Source of the DNA: Bryopsis sp. KO-2023
Taxonomy: Eukaryota; Chlorophyta; Ulvophyceae; Bryopsidales; Bryopsidaceae
Length of the DNA: 64,000 bases
Assembly: GCA_030272585.1 (NCBI GenBank)
Contig: BSYQ01000001.1
Coordinates: 4,774,001-4,838,000 of the forward strand
Direction of reading: 5' to 3'
Shown here piece after piece: positions 45,581 to 56,888 of this stretch. The position numbers and the translations under genes were made by a program. Position 1 is the first letter of the stretch. Every line of letters begins with the position of its first letter. The notes under the pieces were generated by a model. It did not search any database, had not been told where the DNA came from, and worked only from the letters and a program-made list of their open reading frames with translations.

Positions 45581-46859
45581 TCAAATATTGGTGTATGGAT
45601 TGAAAGCAAGAGATTTCCCCCTTGCCAAGGCCTCTGTGCCATCAATTTCCATTTGAAACTGCGGGATATATCTTTTTATGGCTCCCGCAGCACCAATGCC
45701 ACCATGTCGCTGGAGAAGGCCCAACACTCTGATCACCATGTCAGAAGCCACCACAGCCTCGTTCGAGCTGTATCCCATATCGACACGGACAGCCTTTCTG
45801 TGAAATCTATTCAAATGGGCTCCAAACTGTCGAAAGCAGGAAATCCACACCGGTGCAACCTGCAGCAGTTGAGAATGAATGTGGGATTCCTGTGGAACTG
45901 TAAAATGTTGTTCATGCATTTGATTGTGTTAGGATCATCGCAATAGATGAATTCGCACGTATGGTTCTTATTCTGAAAAGACAGAAGGACAGTTGAACAT
46001 GGATACAATGCTTGACAAATCATCAACCATAAGGAATTTGGGAAGCCCAAGGATTGCAAACAAATGCTGGGGGGAGCCTATTGGCAACAGAACATCATCA
46101 TCCCTAGGTACAAAAAATTCTGTGTGGTTGTCTTTACCTGAGGGTCAGTCTTCAGCATTCGTTCCATGATGTCCAAGCATGACACTACGATCGATGGCTC
46201 CCCTGTTGAGAGTGCTTGTCTCAACGGCCCAACTGAGTCGAAAGCAAATTTGTGCAAATCTGCGTCAGCAGAACTTATCATGTCTGCGCTGCCTCTGAGG
46301 GCCAAGAAACGAAACGGCTCCTGGTTGTGAAAGCGCCAGACAACAAAATTGTATCTCAGCACAGGCAAACCTCTTGCCAGATGAAATCATTTGTGCAGCA
46401 GGGGGCGGCCACGGACCTGGTCATATGCCAGCCCCTCCATGAAGATTGGCAACCAAGTCGCGATATCGATGTCGCTGATTGGTCCCCTCCATTTCAAAGC
46501 TTTTCCAACATCACCATTCCTCACTGACACAAAATCAATATGTCCAAGCTCATAAAGGTGCTGGAATCGACCCTTGCCTCTGGCACCGAGAGAATCACAC
46601 TTCGAATCCTCAACAAATACAAATTGTTTCAGCTAATGTGTTTCACGGAATAGCGCCCACGCCGCCTGTTCGCGCTTAAAAACAAGCAAGGCAAGTCCTC
46701 CGAACCTCTGGTGATAGGTCATTTGATTCGCGGTTGAATGTCGTCGGTACTGAACAGGTTGCCTCACCTGCAACTGAAAGTTGGGGCTTCCCAAGCGCGC
46801 AGCCCATCCACCTTCATCTTGCTGGGATCCATCGCCATGGTCGTAAGTTGGGAGGTCAT
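45581..46859 (-). CDS. PACRG: PACRG (parkin co-regulated gene) axonemal protein
   Basis: Exons complement 46768-46859, 46417-46579, 46138-46320 and 45581-45859 give 238 aa (human about 257), with all phases consistent. Aligned by eye to human PACRG: FQHLYELGHI with FRKFYERGDF; DIATWLPIFMEGLA with DYHHYLPLFFDGLC; PFRFLALRGSADMI with PYEFFARQGIHDML; VGPLRQALSTGEPSIVVSCL with the [20 protein letters not shown] helices; FRQFGAHLNRF with YRQILPVLNIF; LLQRHGGIGAAGAIKRYIPQ with AFERYGGENAFINIKYVVPT. PACRG is a HEAT-like microtubule inner protein that links A and B tubules of axonemal doublets. Its presence implies a ciliated or flagellated stage. A CACTA element begins 291 bp upstream of the start codon. 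Confidence 0.88.
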
Positions 46860-47150
46860 GTGCCGGCCGCCTCCCTTTTTCAAGAAATGAATTGGGTTCC
46901 GATCCGGAAAACGCTTACCACGAAAGCGATACCCTGTGGAAGATGGCTCCTGAATGGGCCAGTACACTTAGGTCCCAAGACTCGACACAAAAACCAAGCA
47001 AGTCTTTTTGCGACACGCAGCGATTCTTATTGCAACCAGCACGGGTTGTCTGACTCCAACGACGTGCTCACCTGTGTCAACTGGAGGCCCATATCCTTGT
47101 ACAAGTTCAACCTCCCATACCTAACTGGTTGTTGAACACTCGCCTTGCCT
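46860..47150. promoter_or_regulatory. PACRG upstream region up to the transposon
   Basis: 291 bp between the PACRG start and the left end of the CACTA element. Before insertion this and 51135-51766 would have been one divergent spacer of about 0.92 kb shared with the copper ATPase gene. No defined box could be fixed. Confidence 0.35.
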
Positions 47151-47218
47151 CACTATGGGAAATTCACCCCTGTGCGACCAAACTTGTAATGTCGCAGTGA
47201 AGTGTACAGAGTCGTGCA

Positions 47219-47830
47219 CGCGACGTCAACGGTCGCACCCCTGTGCGCCCAGGTAGCCACCCATATTCGACCTAAAATTTAAAGTCGCACAGAGGTGACG
47301 TCTTTGATGCAGTCCCCAGTCGCAGAGACAAAAAACAGTCGCACCTGTGTGCGACATAAGTGTGTGCGACCGAAATATTGAGGTCGCAGAAGCTTTAGGT
47401 CGCAGGGGTGTGCGACCAGGTAGCCACCCATATGCGACCGAAACAAAAATCGTCACAGTTAGGTCGCAGGGGTGTGCGACCAGGTAGCCACCCATATGCG
47501 ACCGAAACAAGAATCGTCACAATCAGGTCGCAGGGGTGTGCGACCAGGTAGCCACCCATATGCGACCGAAACAAGAATCGTCACAATTAGGTCGCAGGGG
47601 TGTGCGACCATGTAGCCACCCATATGCGACCGGGGAGAAAGTCGTGGAAATTGGGTCGCAGGGGTGTGCGACCAGGTAGCCACCCATATGCGACCGGGGA
47701 GAAAGTCATGAAAATCAGGTCGCAGGGGTGTGCGACCAAGTAGCCACCCATATGCGACCGTTGGTTGTGTTGTGCGACTCGAATACAGTCGTGGGAATTG
47801 AGTCGCATGCAGGTGCGACCAGACAACCGA
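47219..47830 (+). repeat. Left subterminal 64-bp tandem palindromic repeat array
   Basis: Six direct copies of a 63-64-bp unit start at 47399, 47462, 47526, 47590, 47654 and 47718, with decayed units on both sides (for example 47240-47281). Each unit opens with a hairpin GGTCGCAGGGGTGTGCGACC (7-bp stem, 6-base loop), then GTAGCCACCCATATGCGACC and a variable 20-base tail. Units are about 90% alike. Their place just inside a CACTA terminus suggests transposase-binding sites. Confidence 0.92.
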
Positions 47831-48429
47831 AAAAACAACATTAAACTCATATTACATATCATTCCTTCCCCCACCCCCAATAAACAACAATTCCCACCCA
47901 GAGCAAGGTAAAACATCGTTCAAATATATTCCAATTCCCATACAACTTCACCATTCCAATCTTTCTCGATCAAAACATCCACCTCTCTTCCAGTCTGAGT
48001 TTCTCTAGAAATTCTATTTTGAATTACAGAATGAAGTGTGGTTTCCAGCAAGAGCCCTCATCAAAATCAACAGGCAAATCCATACCCCCCTCATCACACT
48101 TCCTTTCCCCACAGTGTAACCCCCCCTGCCACCCTTGATGCCTTCATCGTACCACAGACATACCCCCTTCAAGAATAGGGAACCGGGGCAAACAGAGCAC
48201 ATCGGAATTCGTATCGTTATTTGCTCCCCACAACCGTGATTGCCGGCCACCTCTTCGGATCGTTGATCGACTGCCCTTCATGCAGCTTTCCATTCCGACC
48301 ATGGATACCCCTCCATTTTCTGAATACTCTGATTAGGCTGTGGAAGGAAAAAAAATAAAAAAAATACAGAAAAAAAAACAAAAAAAAAACAAGAATTTCA
48401 GTCGACACTAGCTGAAATTTGGTGGAATT

Positions 48430-50569
48430 TCAGGCCACCAGCGTGTAGGCCTCTTCGAACAGGAAGCCGAGTATTAACACGGGAATGGCTGGGACGGCAT
48501 GTTGATAAAACATGTGATCTGCAGGCTCCCATTTCACAGCCGATTCTCATAACATTTTGTCTTCTTCATCCAGGTCAGAATTCCCTTACAAAAATAACAA
48601 AAAGAAAAGGCATCGATTTCGAAGCAGCTTTTGCTGGGGGGGGTACGTTTCATGAACCAAACAAAACCCTTTGAAAACATGAATAGGAAAGGGAAGAAAG
48701 AGGGGTGATTGTTTTGGTGTGTTTTACCTAACATGGATTCCACCCTCTTGATCAGCTCAGATGCTGTCGAAGTGTCTCTTTCGACCAGCGACAGTAAGAA
48801 CCTTCCTCCTTGAGCAATTGTCCACACCAACATGGACATCGCCCCCCATATCAGCGATGCATCTGGAGCTGGCCTGAACCACTGCACCACCCAACCCCAT
48901 TTTTTTTATCTATTCACATTCTTGTACACACCTCCTTCAACCTTAGTCTGGCAGTTCAACTAACCATACGGTTTCTTTAGGCAAAACATTTCCAACTGTG
49001 AGTGAGTGCGATGCTTTTTCCTTTATTTCGTTGTTTTATTTTGAGTTGCTCCAAGGCTGAAAGCGTTATGGATTCTACCCACAGTGGTGAATTAAACAAA
49101 TGCAATTATTCCAATCGAACTGCTGGACAAAGCCGGAAAAAAAAAATAATCAAAATAAAAATAATATCTGAGGAAAACCTGAGAATGCTTTCAGCCAAAA
49201 CAACTTACAGAAGCCAGCGAGACCGATCATCAACGCAAGTTGCTGTTTACGGAGCATCGATTTCCCGAAAATTTGCACATCGAAAGCCACCTCCAGCAAA
49301 ATCAGCGAAAAGCAAATCCAGGTGATAAGGAAAACCACGCCTTGAAGCACACCCCCAGAACAAGGGACAAAAACTGCGAAACACAGACGCACCTGAAACC
49401 AAGTCAAAAACACATGATAGGCACCAAAAAAAACCCAATTCTTTCATGAGCGAGCATGTGAAAAAATTGCAAGCAGCTTCCTGTTGCCCTTTCAGATCCT
49501 TGATTATGGAGGGTTTCCGCAGCTGCTTGCCATTGGACAAAGTTTGGCACAACTGCACAACTGTGAATTTGACTTTTGAAGTAGGTGTTGATGGCAGAAA
49601 AAATGGAATATACACACACACAATATTTCCAGGAAGGGCATAAATTTTCAGCAGACAGTGACTGAGCTGCTACTCACTTGGATCGCGTGGACAAGCGTGA
49701 CTAATAGATTGGAGCGGAGCCTCATCCAGCTATAGCTTTTCAGGGAAACTATTCCAGCCAGGCTTAATCCCCATAGGACAAGCGGCAACGGAATCATGTG
49801 CCAAAATGCAATTAGAAACGGAGTTTTCGCCAGCCGAGCGCATCTCTGTCGCAAACAAAATAAAGCCACTCTTCACCTTACAGCGAAAGGCTTGTTTTTT
49901 GGGATTGCATGTTCCTATCTTCCTTCTTGCAATGATGATTGTCACTTTTTTTCGCACTGAGAATTGTTATGTTCGCCTATTTCCAGGAACAGGCTGGAAG
50001 TAAAAGGGAAACAAAGATTAAAAAACGACACATATATAGAAGCTTTTTCTGCAACAAAATACACAGCTGGATCTGCATCCTATCTTTCTGATTTTGATTG
50101 GCTATAAGCAACTCCCAGGCCCCACCCCCCAAACATCATTAATAAAATAAAACATTAGAAAATCTTGTTTGACAGGACCCCCCCCCCCCCCCCTGGTTTT
50201 TACCTTTTCCCAGTTTTTTTTCAATTTGATCAAAGAGGGTTTCTTACTTTTGGGTTTTTTTTTAACATAATCAGCTTCCCAATTACAACCAAAACAATTA
50301 CCTCCAGCAGCACCAGCCCAGCGGCTTGGCAGGCAGCATACACAGCCAAGAACACGTAATACTTAAAGCCTTGAATCACTCGTCCCACTGCTTCAAAATC
50401 CTGGTCTTCCGCTTCGACACTCCCTTCCACTCCAAGGCCCCCCCCTTGCTGCAACTTTCTCTTTCATTCGTTCGGAGTTTTTCCCTTCTCAGCTTGCTCC
50501 TTGAAAGTAGTCCTGACCGGCTTTCCGCAGCGCCTCTCTTTTGGAGACTTCGCCATCATTCGACTCCAT
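48430..50569 (-). CDS. Transposon-borne multi-pass membrane protein, apparently intact
   Basis: Exons complement 50302-50448, 49678-49845, 49209-49392, 48970-48995, 48728-48881 and 48430-48518 have good GT-AG signals and fully compatible phases. A short first exon 50549-50569 (MESNDGE) is tentative and would give 262 aa. Hydrophobic segments include YYVFLAVYAACQAAGLVLLE, HMIPLPLVLWGLSLAGIV, VLQGVVFLITWICFSLILLE, SLIWGAMSMLVWTIAQGG and VPAIPVLILGFLFEEAYTLV, so about six or seven membrane passes. The N-terminus is acidic (EGSVEAEDQDFEAV). Loops carry KSYSWMRLRSN and LVERDTSTASELIKRVESML. I do not recognise the family. It has no transposase motif. The whole gene lies between the CACTA ends, so it is probably captured host DNA. 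Confidence 0.65.
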
Positions 50570-50799
50570 TTCCAATCTGGCAAGCCCCCCCAAACACGGA
50601 AGCCAAGGAAAAATCCCTGACGAACAGAGCCGCGTCTTGAAGCAGCTTTCTCGTGGGGGCGCTGCGATAGTAGGCGCTGGGCTGGAAGCAGGGTGCCGAA
50701 GAAAATGACACCAAAACGTCGTATAGGTTTTGTTGTTGCAGTGATTAGTCATATCGCTGCTGGCAACGGATTCTAAGAAGAAGAAGAAAAAAAAACACA

Positions 50800-51116
50800 A
50801 GTCGCACACGCTGTGCGACTAAAGTGAAAGTCGCACATCGTGTGCGACCTGTTTGTTTCCTGGTGCGACCTTATCAGTTCAGTCGCACATCGCGTGCGAC
50901 CTGCTTGTTCTCCGATCCTCGACCCACCCTGACGACTGTGTCGTCGAACACAAGAAAATGCTCCAATTTTCATCAGAGCTTTCAGAAGGGACGTCTGGGA
51001 GTCGAACCCAGATACGCCGAACGTCCCCGAAGCGTTAACCACTCTTTCGCTTCGTGGAAAGCGGCTTTGGCTTTCGAACCCTGTGCGACCGTATTTTCGC
51101 ACGGTCGCACAGGGGT
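50800..51116. repeat. Right subterminal palindrome cluster
   Basis: At least four inverted pairs of the same GTCGCAC/GTGCGAC core: 50801-50819, 50830-50849, 50882-50901 and 51080-51108, plus a lone TGCGACC near 50862. They differ in loop bases (ACGCT, ATCGT, ATCGC) and are not arranged in a fixed 64-bp period, unlike the left side. They share the core with the left array and support a single element spanning both. Confidence 0.88.
50988..51052 (-). ncRNA. tRNA-like sequence (perfect B box, partial cloverleaf)
   Basis: Read on the minus strand, a D-arm-like AGCG...AGTGGTTAA...CGCT (51051-51031) is followed by GGGACGT and a T-arm CTGGG-TTCGACT-CCCAG (51011-50995). ACGTCCC comes next and pairs with the GGGACGT seven-mer. 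The T-loop contains the RNA polymerase III B-box consensus GGTTCGACTCC exactly. The acceptor partner lies between the D and T parts and no anticodon stem forms, so this is not a normal tRNA. A decayed tRNA or tRNA-derived fragment is most likely. Confidence 0.4.
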
Positions 51117-51134
51117 GGATTTCCCATAGTGCCT

Positions 51135-51766
51135 TCCTGTTTTCCGATATCAAAGAATCCTGGGCTTGATTTTATGAACCTGCATTGGTTCAGCTGATTT
51201 TCACGGGTGATTTGAGTTTTTGATGGTTCTGTCGCCCAAAGTCGACCTGAGTGATATATTTCTTCGCCCATGCAGTCAAACGTCCTTTGACTGTCTCAGC
51301 GTGCAACTCACAGCCCAAGCGCACTCCCGGGTTCTCCAAGTGCAAGGAAAATGAAAACATGCTTCATTGCAGGAAACCGATCGCCAATTTTCTCGATTTT
51401 CTAATATTTGTTTAATGGAAAATCTTCACATTCACACGAGCGTTACAAGTTCGTGCGTTACTGTTTCTACGGGCTGTTTTTTTTTTTTAGTGGCGCCTAT
51501 TTGCTTACCAGCAGACCAACCAAACTCAAGAAACAGCCTGCCTGAAGTTCAAATTCTTTCAGATTTTGAACAGTTTTCGGCTTCCCTATTTTGCCAGACG
51601 TTTGCTTTGGTTTATGTTGCTTTTGCTCACTCTTACGAGAGTAGTGTGACCGACGCAGTAAAGCATCACGTGTCTAGATGACGAGGGACGCCTCGACATG
51701 TTCTTTTACAGAGTCTCGCTTGGCTTTCCGTGAAGCATTCTTTGTCCAGAGAGACCTCTTGTCACA
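51135..51766. promoter_or_regulatory. Upstream region of the copper ATPase gene
   Basis: 632 bp from the right end of the CACTA element to the ATPase start codon. No exon, repeat or RNA gene recognised; the promoter of the ATPase gene presumably lies here. Confidence 0.4.
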
Positions 51767-54700
51767 ATGGCGAGTTATGAGCGGTTGGAAACCCAAGTCG
51801 ATGGCGTTGAACTCGCGACACTCGCCCATCGCACCGCTCTTGTAAGCCTAAACTGTTCGATGAGCAGGAGTGATGCACCGAGCAGTACTTTCTGTTTTTC
51901 CGGGTTCGTGATGGCTTTTCTGCGTGTTTGTAGATATCCGTGAAAGGAATGACTTGCACTTCTTGCTCGACAGCGGTGGAGCGGGCGATCAGGTAGTGCA
52001 CCCAACTCTATCCATTTTCCGAAATAGCCTATGGCAAAACAGAACTGCAGGAGGGCTTCAACAAATGGATTAGGGTTAAATATCATCCATTAACTCTCAT
52101 CTGATCAAAAATCTTGTGTGTCAGGGGGATGAATGGAGTTTTCAAAGCTTCTGTGGCTCTCATCCAAGAAATTGTGGAGGTCGGTTGAAAAGACATCAAA
52201 TATGCTGCTTTCCAATCGCTTGCACTTGTCAATGTCAAGCTTCTTTCCTTTCTACTTCCCTGGTCTGGGCGGCAAATATTAGACCATGACTAATGGGGTG
52301 CCATGATGAGTCATGTTTATTGCAGATATGTTGATTCTCATGCAATGGATTGAGAATGTTTTTTTGCCATCATCAGGTGGACTATGACAACCATGTGGTT
52401 CAACCAGAGGCCTTGGTTAAGGCAGTGAACGATATAGGATTCATAGCATCTCTGATCACCGCTCACAAAGATAGCCATCAGATTCAGGTGTGGGGATTGT
52501 TTGGGAATTGAACTTCAAACAAGAATAGGTGATTAGTCATCTTCCAGAAAAGCCCTTCTCTGATGTGGGTTCCCCACGAAAACTTACCAACAAAAGAAAG
52601 CGAAATTATTCTTGTCGTCATTTTTTTTTTCCGCTGAGTAGACATCGTTTTTTTTATCGCTTCCTGACAATGGCTGCTGGAGTGAAAAAGAAGAGATTTT
52701 GTTGAAATGTCAGCTGGTGTTGACCTGTTTTTTTTCTCTATTTTTGTCCTGATTCGTTTTCCTGATGTTTTTTTTCCATGTAGGTTGCCCGCTTGAGAAT
52801 TCATGGCATGGTGTGCACATCTTGTAGCTCCGCGGTCGAGGAAACCGTGTCGAAGCTTCCTGGGGTTTCTAGAGTCACTGTGGGGCTTGCCCTGGGAGAA
52901 GCAGAAATAGAATACGATAAGGCCGTCACATGCGAGGTAATGTCACATCGGTCAACATCAATCGGCCAGACTGCTATGCCGTTACCTATGGAATCACCTT
53001 ATGGAAATATATCTGTTACAAAATAGTGCTGTTTTATTGTTGCATGAACGAGTCGATGGAAAAACTGAGCTGGTCGTTTGTTCGAAAATAAACAGAATGA
53101 CCTCTTGGTAGCGATCAAGGGTGTTGGATTCGAAGGCGAGGTGTTGGGAAATGCGTCAGCCACCAGTCTCGTGCTGGAGATCGGAGGGATGACTTGCTCG
53201 TCGTGTTCCAGCAAAGTTGAAAAGACCTTGAGCAAAATTTCTGGGGTCAGCGAGGCTTCCGTCAGTATCGTCACAGGCAAAGCAGAGGTGATAACTGGTG
53301 ATTTCCTCTCAAGCTCTGTGTTGGAACTCCATGCAAGAAAACCGACCTCTGATTAATGATCCTGAGCTACTGTCAGCGTTTCAAACTCTGACCATCAGCG
53401 TTTTAAACTCTGACCATCAGTAGTTTTTTTGTAACCCCCCCTTTTTTTCCATTTTTTTTCCAGATAATATACAATCCTGATGCAACTGGTCCTCGTGACC
53501 TAATCAGAGCGGTGCAAAACTTGAATTTCACAGCCAAGTTATCGACCAGCACCGAGGAAGGCTCGGCCAATCCTCATGCCGTCCAAATGATGTATTGGTG
53601 GAGACTCTTCAGGGCCAGCCTGTCGTTCACGATTCCAGTGTTTTTGATGGCAATGCTCTTTCCGAAAATACCCGGTGTGAAGGATATAATCAAAACAGAA
53701 GTGTTTGGCTTTCCCTTTGATGTCATATTCAAATGGGCCTTGACGACGCCGGTTCAGTTCATTATCGGATGGCGATTCCACAAGGGGGCCTTCAAGTGAG
53801 TGATTTTCACAATTTATAAAAAAACAACGAAGAAACAGTCTATGACATTTTTTTCATTTTTTTGTGAAAAAAATATAATTTGGATATAGTGTATTTTTCC
53901 CAACTTTTAATAAGTGTATTGTTATATTATGTCAAAAATATATTTTAAATTAAGGAAAGAAAAAAAGACACGTTGTTCTTTCAGCAAAACGGTTCAGTGC
54001 CAACCTGCTGGATATGGATTTATTTCAAAAACATGCCCTTTTTTTTTCCTTTCCTTTTTCCTGAGCGAAAACATTATTCAGGTCCCTTCGAAACGGAGCT
54101 GCCAACATGGATGTGTTGATTTCCCTCGGCACAAACGCATCCTACCTATATTCCCTGATTTCGGTTTTCGAGCATCGCCTCATGGGCCACGATCAAAGCA
54201 ACTACAGCCCCACCGATTTCTTCGAAACGGCAGCCATGCTGATCACCTTCATTTTACTCGGAAAATACCTGGAGTCCGCCGCAAAGGGAAGAACCTCCGA
54301 GGCCATCACGAAACTCATTCAATTGATGCCCGACTCTGCGGTTCTCGTGGCTTTGGGGAAAAGGGATGAGGTCATCAGTGAAGAAGAAATCACTGCCGAG
54401 CTGGTCCAAAGGGGGGACTACCTCAAGGTCAGCGAACTCACCGAAAAGGGACCAATCCCAAACCCTTTGATTCTTCTGAGATGGTTGCATTTTTTTGGCA
54501 GCGATGCAACTCTTCATATGAAACCTCATCCCTCCCTTGATTCATCACGATGCTTTTTTTTAGGTTTATTGATATACTCTCAGAAATTTCCCTCAAAATG
54601 GTTCATTCTGGACATGGAGCATGACTAATGTGATGGATTGAATGTACCTCAGGTGTATCCTGGAGCTAGGGTCCCTGCTGATGGGGAGGTCATCCAGGGT

Positions 54701-56888
54701 GAGTCTCATGTGGACGAATCAATGATAACAGGAGAATCACAGCCTGTCAGCAAATCCAGGGGGGATGCAGTAATTGGGGGCACAGTGAACACGGTAGGGC
54801 CACTTACCTTACTCAGTTTCTCGAAAACCCCTCACAAGCCCCTAAGGACCCACAGTTAAAAGTACAAGAAGAGCTAACAATTGAAAAATAACTTTAAGAT
54901 TCATTGAAAAAGTATTGAAAATAGAAATATATTTGTTTGGTGGAGCCTTTCTGTCACCCTCAGTGACTTATAGTGCCCTAATCATGAAAACTCCACCACC
55001 AAGCTTCTTGAGTGTGTTTTTAGGGAGGGGCTATGGTGATCCGAGCGTCTCGGGTTGGGGCGGACACTGCCCTTTCTCAGATAGTCCGTCTGGTGGAACG
55101 AGCTCAGCTGTCCAAAGCCCCCATCCAACGCCTCGCTGACAGGATATCCTCCATCTTTGTCCCTTGCGTGGTGCTGCTTGCGACAGCCACATGGCTGGTT
55201 TGGTATGTTTCTGGGAAATCGGGAGCCTACCCCGAGGATTGGATGCCCGAAGGCCATAATTCATTCCTGTTTGCCCTCCTCTTCGGGATTGCCGTCTTGG
55301 TGATAGCTTGTCCTTGTGCTCTGGGGCTGGCCACCCCCACTGCTGTGATGGTGGGGACGGGGGTCGGTGCTCAGCTGGGAATTTTGATAAAAGGTAGGCC
55401 CAATTTGATGTCGAAACGATTCCATCCAGGGGGTGCAGCCCTTATGACAACCACTCAAGGATATGGATGTGGCTCTGAACAGGTGGGGATGCGTTGGAGA
55501 AAGCTCACAAGGTGGATACCGTGATTTTTGACAAAACGGGGACCCTCACCTTGGGCAAGCCGGCGGTGGTAGGCCACAGGGTCTTTGATCAGCGAGTGGC
55601 TTCGAAGGAATTGTTTGCCCTGGCGGCTGCAGTCGAAGCCATGAGTGAGCACCCTCTGTCCATTGCAGTGATGGATGAGGCCAGGAGACTCATTCGCCCC
55701 ACCCAGGATCCAGCCGGTGAACCCCCAGCCAGCACCGACGTCAGCTGGGTGAGGGAGTCTCGGGATGTGGAGGTCGTGCATGGGAAAGGCATTTTCTGCT
55801 GGACTGTCGGGGACCGGAGCTTGGGGGGAGCCGACGCATCATCTAATAGCCATGGGGGTCGATTGGAGGATGGATCAACGGGGGTTGATGTGAAAGTCGT
55901 TGTGGGAAATGAGGCCATGATGACGGACCACGAAATTGAAATAACAAAGGAGGTGGGGCAATGTTTAGTTCTTCCCTCTTGCCAGGCCCGAGATCTCGAT
56001 TTACAAATCGGTGTCATGGTCCATTGCACCCGTTCACAATTAATGCCACTTGATATTCATATGGTTGATCTCGTTTGATCAGGTCAAAGACTACGCTCGT
56101 GGCAGACAATCTGAAGGGAAGACGGTGGTATTTCTCGCAAGCCAGTCCTCCTTGCTGGGGGCCATTTGCATCGCCGACCCTCCGAAATCGGAGGCCAGGG
56201 GAGTGGTGGCTGCACTGCATTCCCGGGGCATCCAGTGTCACATGTTGACGGGAGATAACTGGAGGACTGCCCGAGCCATCGCGGAATCGATGGGGATTCA
56301 GAACATCAGGGCGGAGGTTATGCCAGCATGGAAAGCTGAGAAGGTGAGCGTGCGTTTTTTGGAATCCAAGCCATTGTTGCTCGCTCGCTTGTGGCTGTTT
56401 TGCAAGAAAGAAGGAGAAACAGAGAAATCGAAACGAGATTTACCTCGGAGATTGCCTTTTTGTTGAAGGTGGCGGAACTGCAGAAGCAAGGACATGTCGT
56501 GGCGATGGTGGGGGATGGTATCAATGACTCACCAGCGCTCGTTCAAGCGGATGTTGGGATGGCCATCGGATCGGGAACTGATACAGCCATCGAGGCAGCC
56601 GATTACGTCCTGATGCGGAGTGATCTGGAGGATGTCTTGACCGCCATCGACTTGTCTCGCCAAACATTCTCCAGAATTCAACAGAACTATGCATGGGCGT
56701 TCGGGTACAATTTGTTGATGATACCTGTGGCTGCCGGGGTGTTATATCCTGGATTCAGAGTCCAACTCCCCCCTTGGGTCGCTGGTGGTGCGATGGCATT
56801 GAGTTCCGTCAGCGTTGTTTGCTCCAGCTTGCTTTTGAGGAGATATAAGAAGCCGCCACCTGTTCTCAGAGAGATGGTCGTGTTATAG
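51767..56888 (+). CDS. Copper-transporting P1B-type ATPase with three HMA domains
   Basis: Thirteen exons: 51767-51841, 51934-51992, 52125-52179, 52377-52487, 52784-52936, 53096-53287, 53464-53795, 54082-54427, 54653-54793, 55024-55393, 55483-55952, 56083-56343, 56469-56888, giving 994 aa. Three N-terminal metal-binding domains carry GMTCTSC, GMVCTSC and GMTCSSC (about residues 26-255). The core is complete: TGES in the actuator, CPC in the sixth transmembrane helix (about 584), DKTGT phosphorylation site (about 628), SEHPL in the nucleotide-binding domain, TGDN, and [10 protein letters not shown] hinge (about 870). The last helices have YNLLMIP and MALSSVSVV, the Cu(I) pattern of ATP7/CCC2/HMA5. 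It would pump Cu(I) from the cytosol into the secretory pathway or out of the cell. All key residues are present. Confidence 0.95.

Larger units (their letters stand above)
47151..51131. mobile_element. CACTA (EnSpm/CMC) DNA transposon, non-autonomous, with cargo gene
   Basis: The left end begins CACTATGGGAAAT and the right end is its reverse complement, ATTTCCCATAGTG. The inverted repeats match over 29 bp with one mismatch (position 14) and continue CACCCCTGTGCGACC. A 3-bp duplication CCT lies immediately outside both ends (47148-47150 and 51132-51134). CACTA termini with a 3-bp target duplication define the EnSpm/CACTA superfamily. Both subterminal zones (47170-47820 and 50800-51116) are crowded with GTCGCA/TGCGAC palindromes, as expected for transposase-binding subterminal repeats. 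Total length is 3,981 bp. I see no transposase. The interior is a spliced membrane-protein gene on the minus strand (48430-50569) and a tRNA-like stretch. It is probably mobilised in trans. Near-identical ends suggest a fairly recent insertion. Confidence 0.87.

Noticed and set aside
47219-47830. CRISPR-like array (short palindromic repeats at regular spacing)
   Set aside because: The intervening parts are themselves repeated rather than unique spacers, the host is an intron-bearing eukaryote, and the array sits directly inside a CACTA terminus.
49445-49585. An extra exon (LCQTLSNGKQLRKPSIIKDL and onward) in the transposon cargo gene
   Set aside because: An acceptor exists, but no donor keeps the phase with the following exon, whereas skipping it joins 49678 to 49392 cleanly.
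47151-51131. Two independent small CACTA MITEs flanking an ordinary resident gene
   Set aside because: Each would need its own second terminus and target duplication. No CATAGTG-type end follows the left array and no CACTA start precedes the right palindromes, while the outer ends share one CCT duplication.
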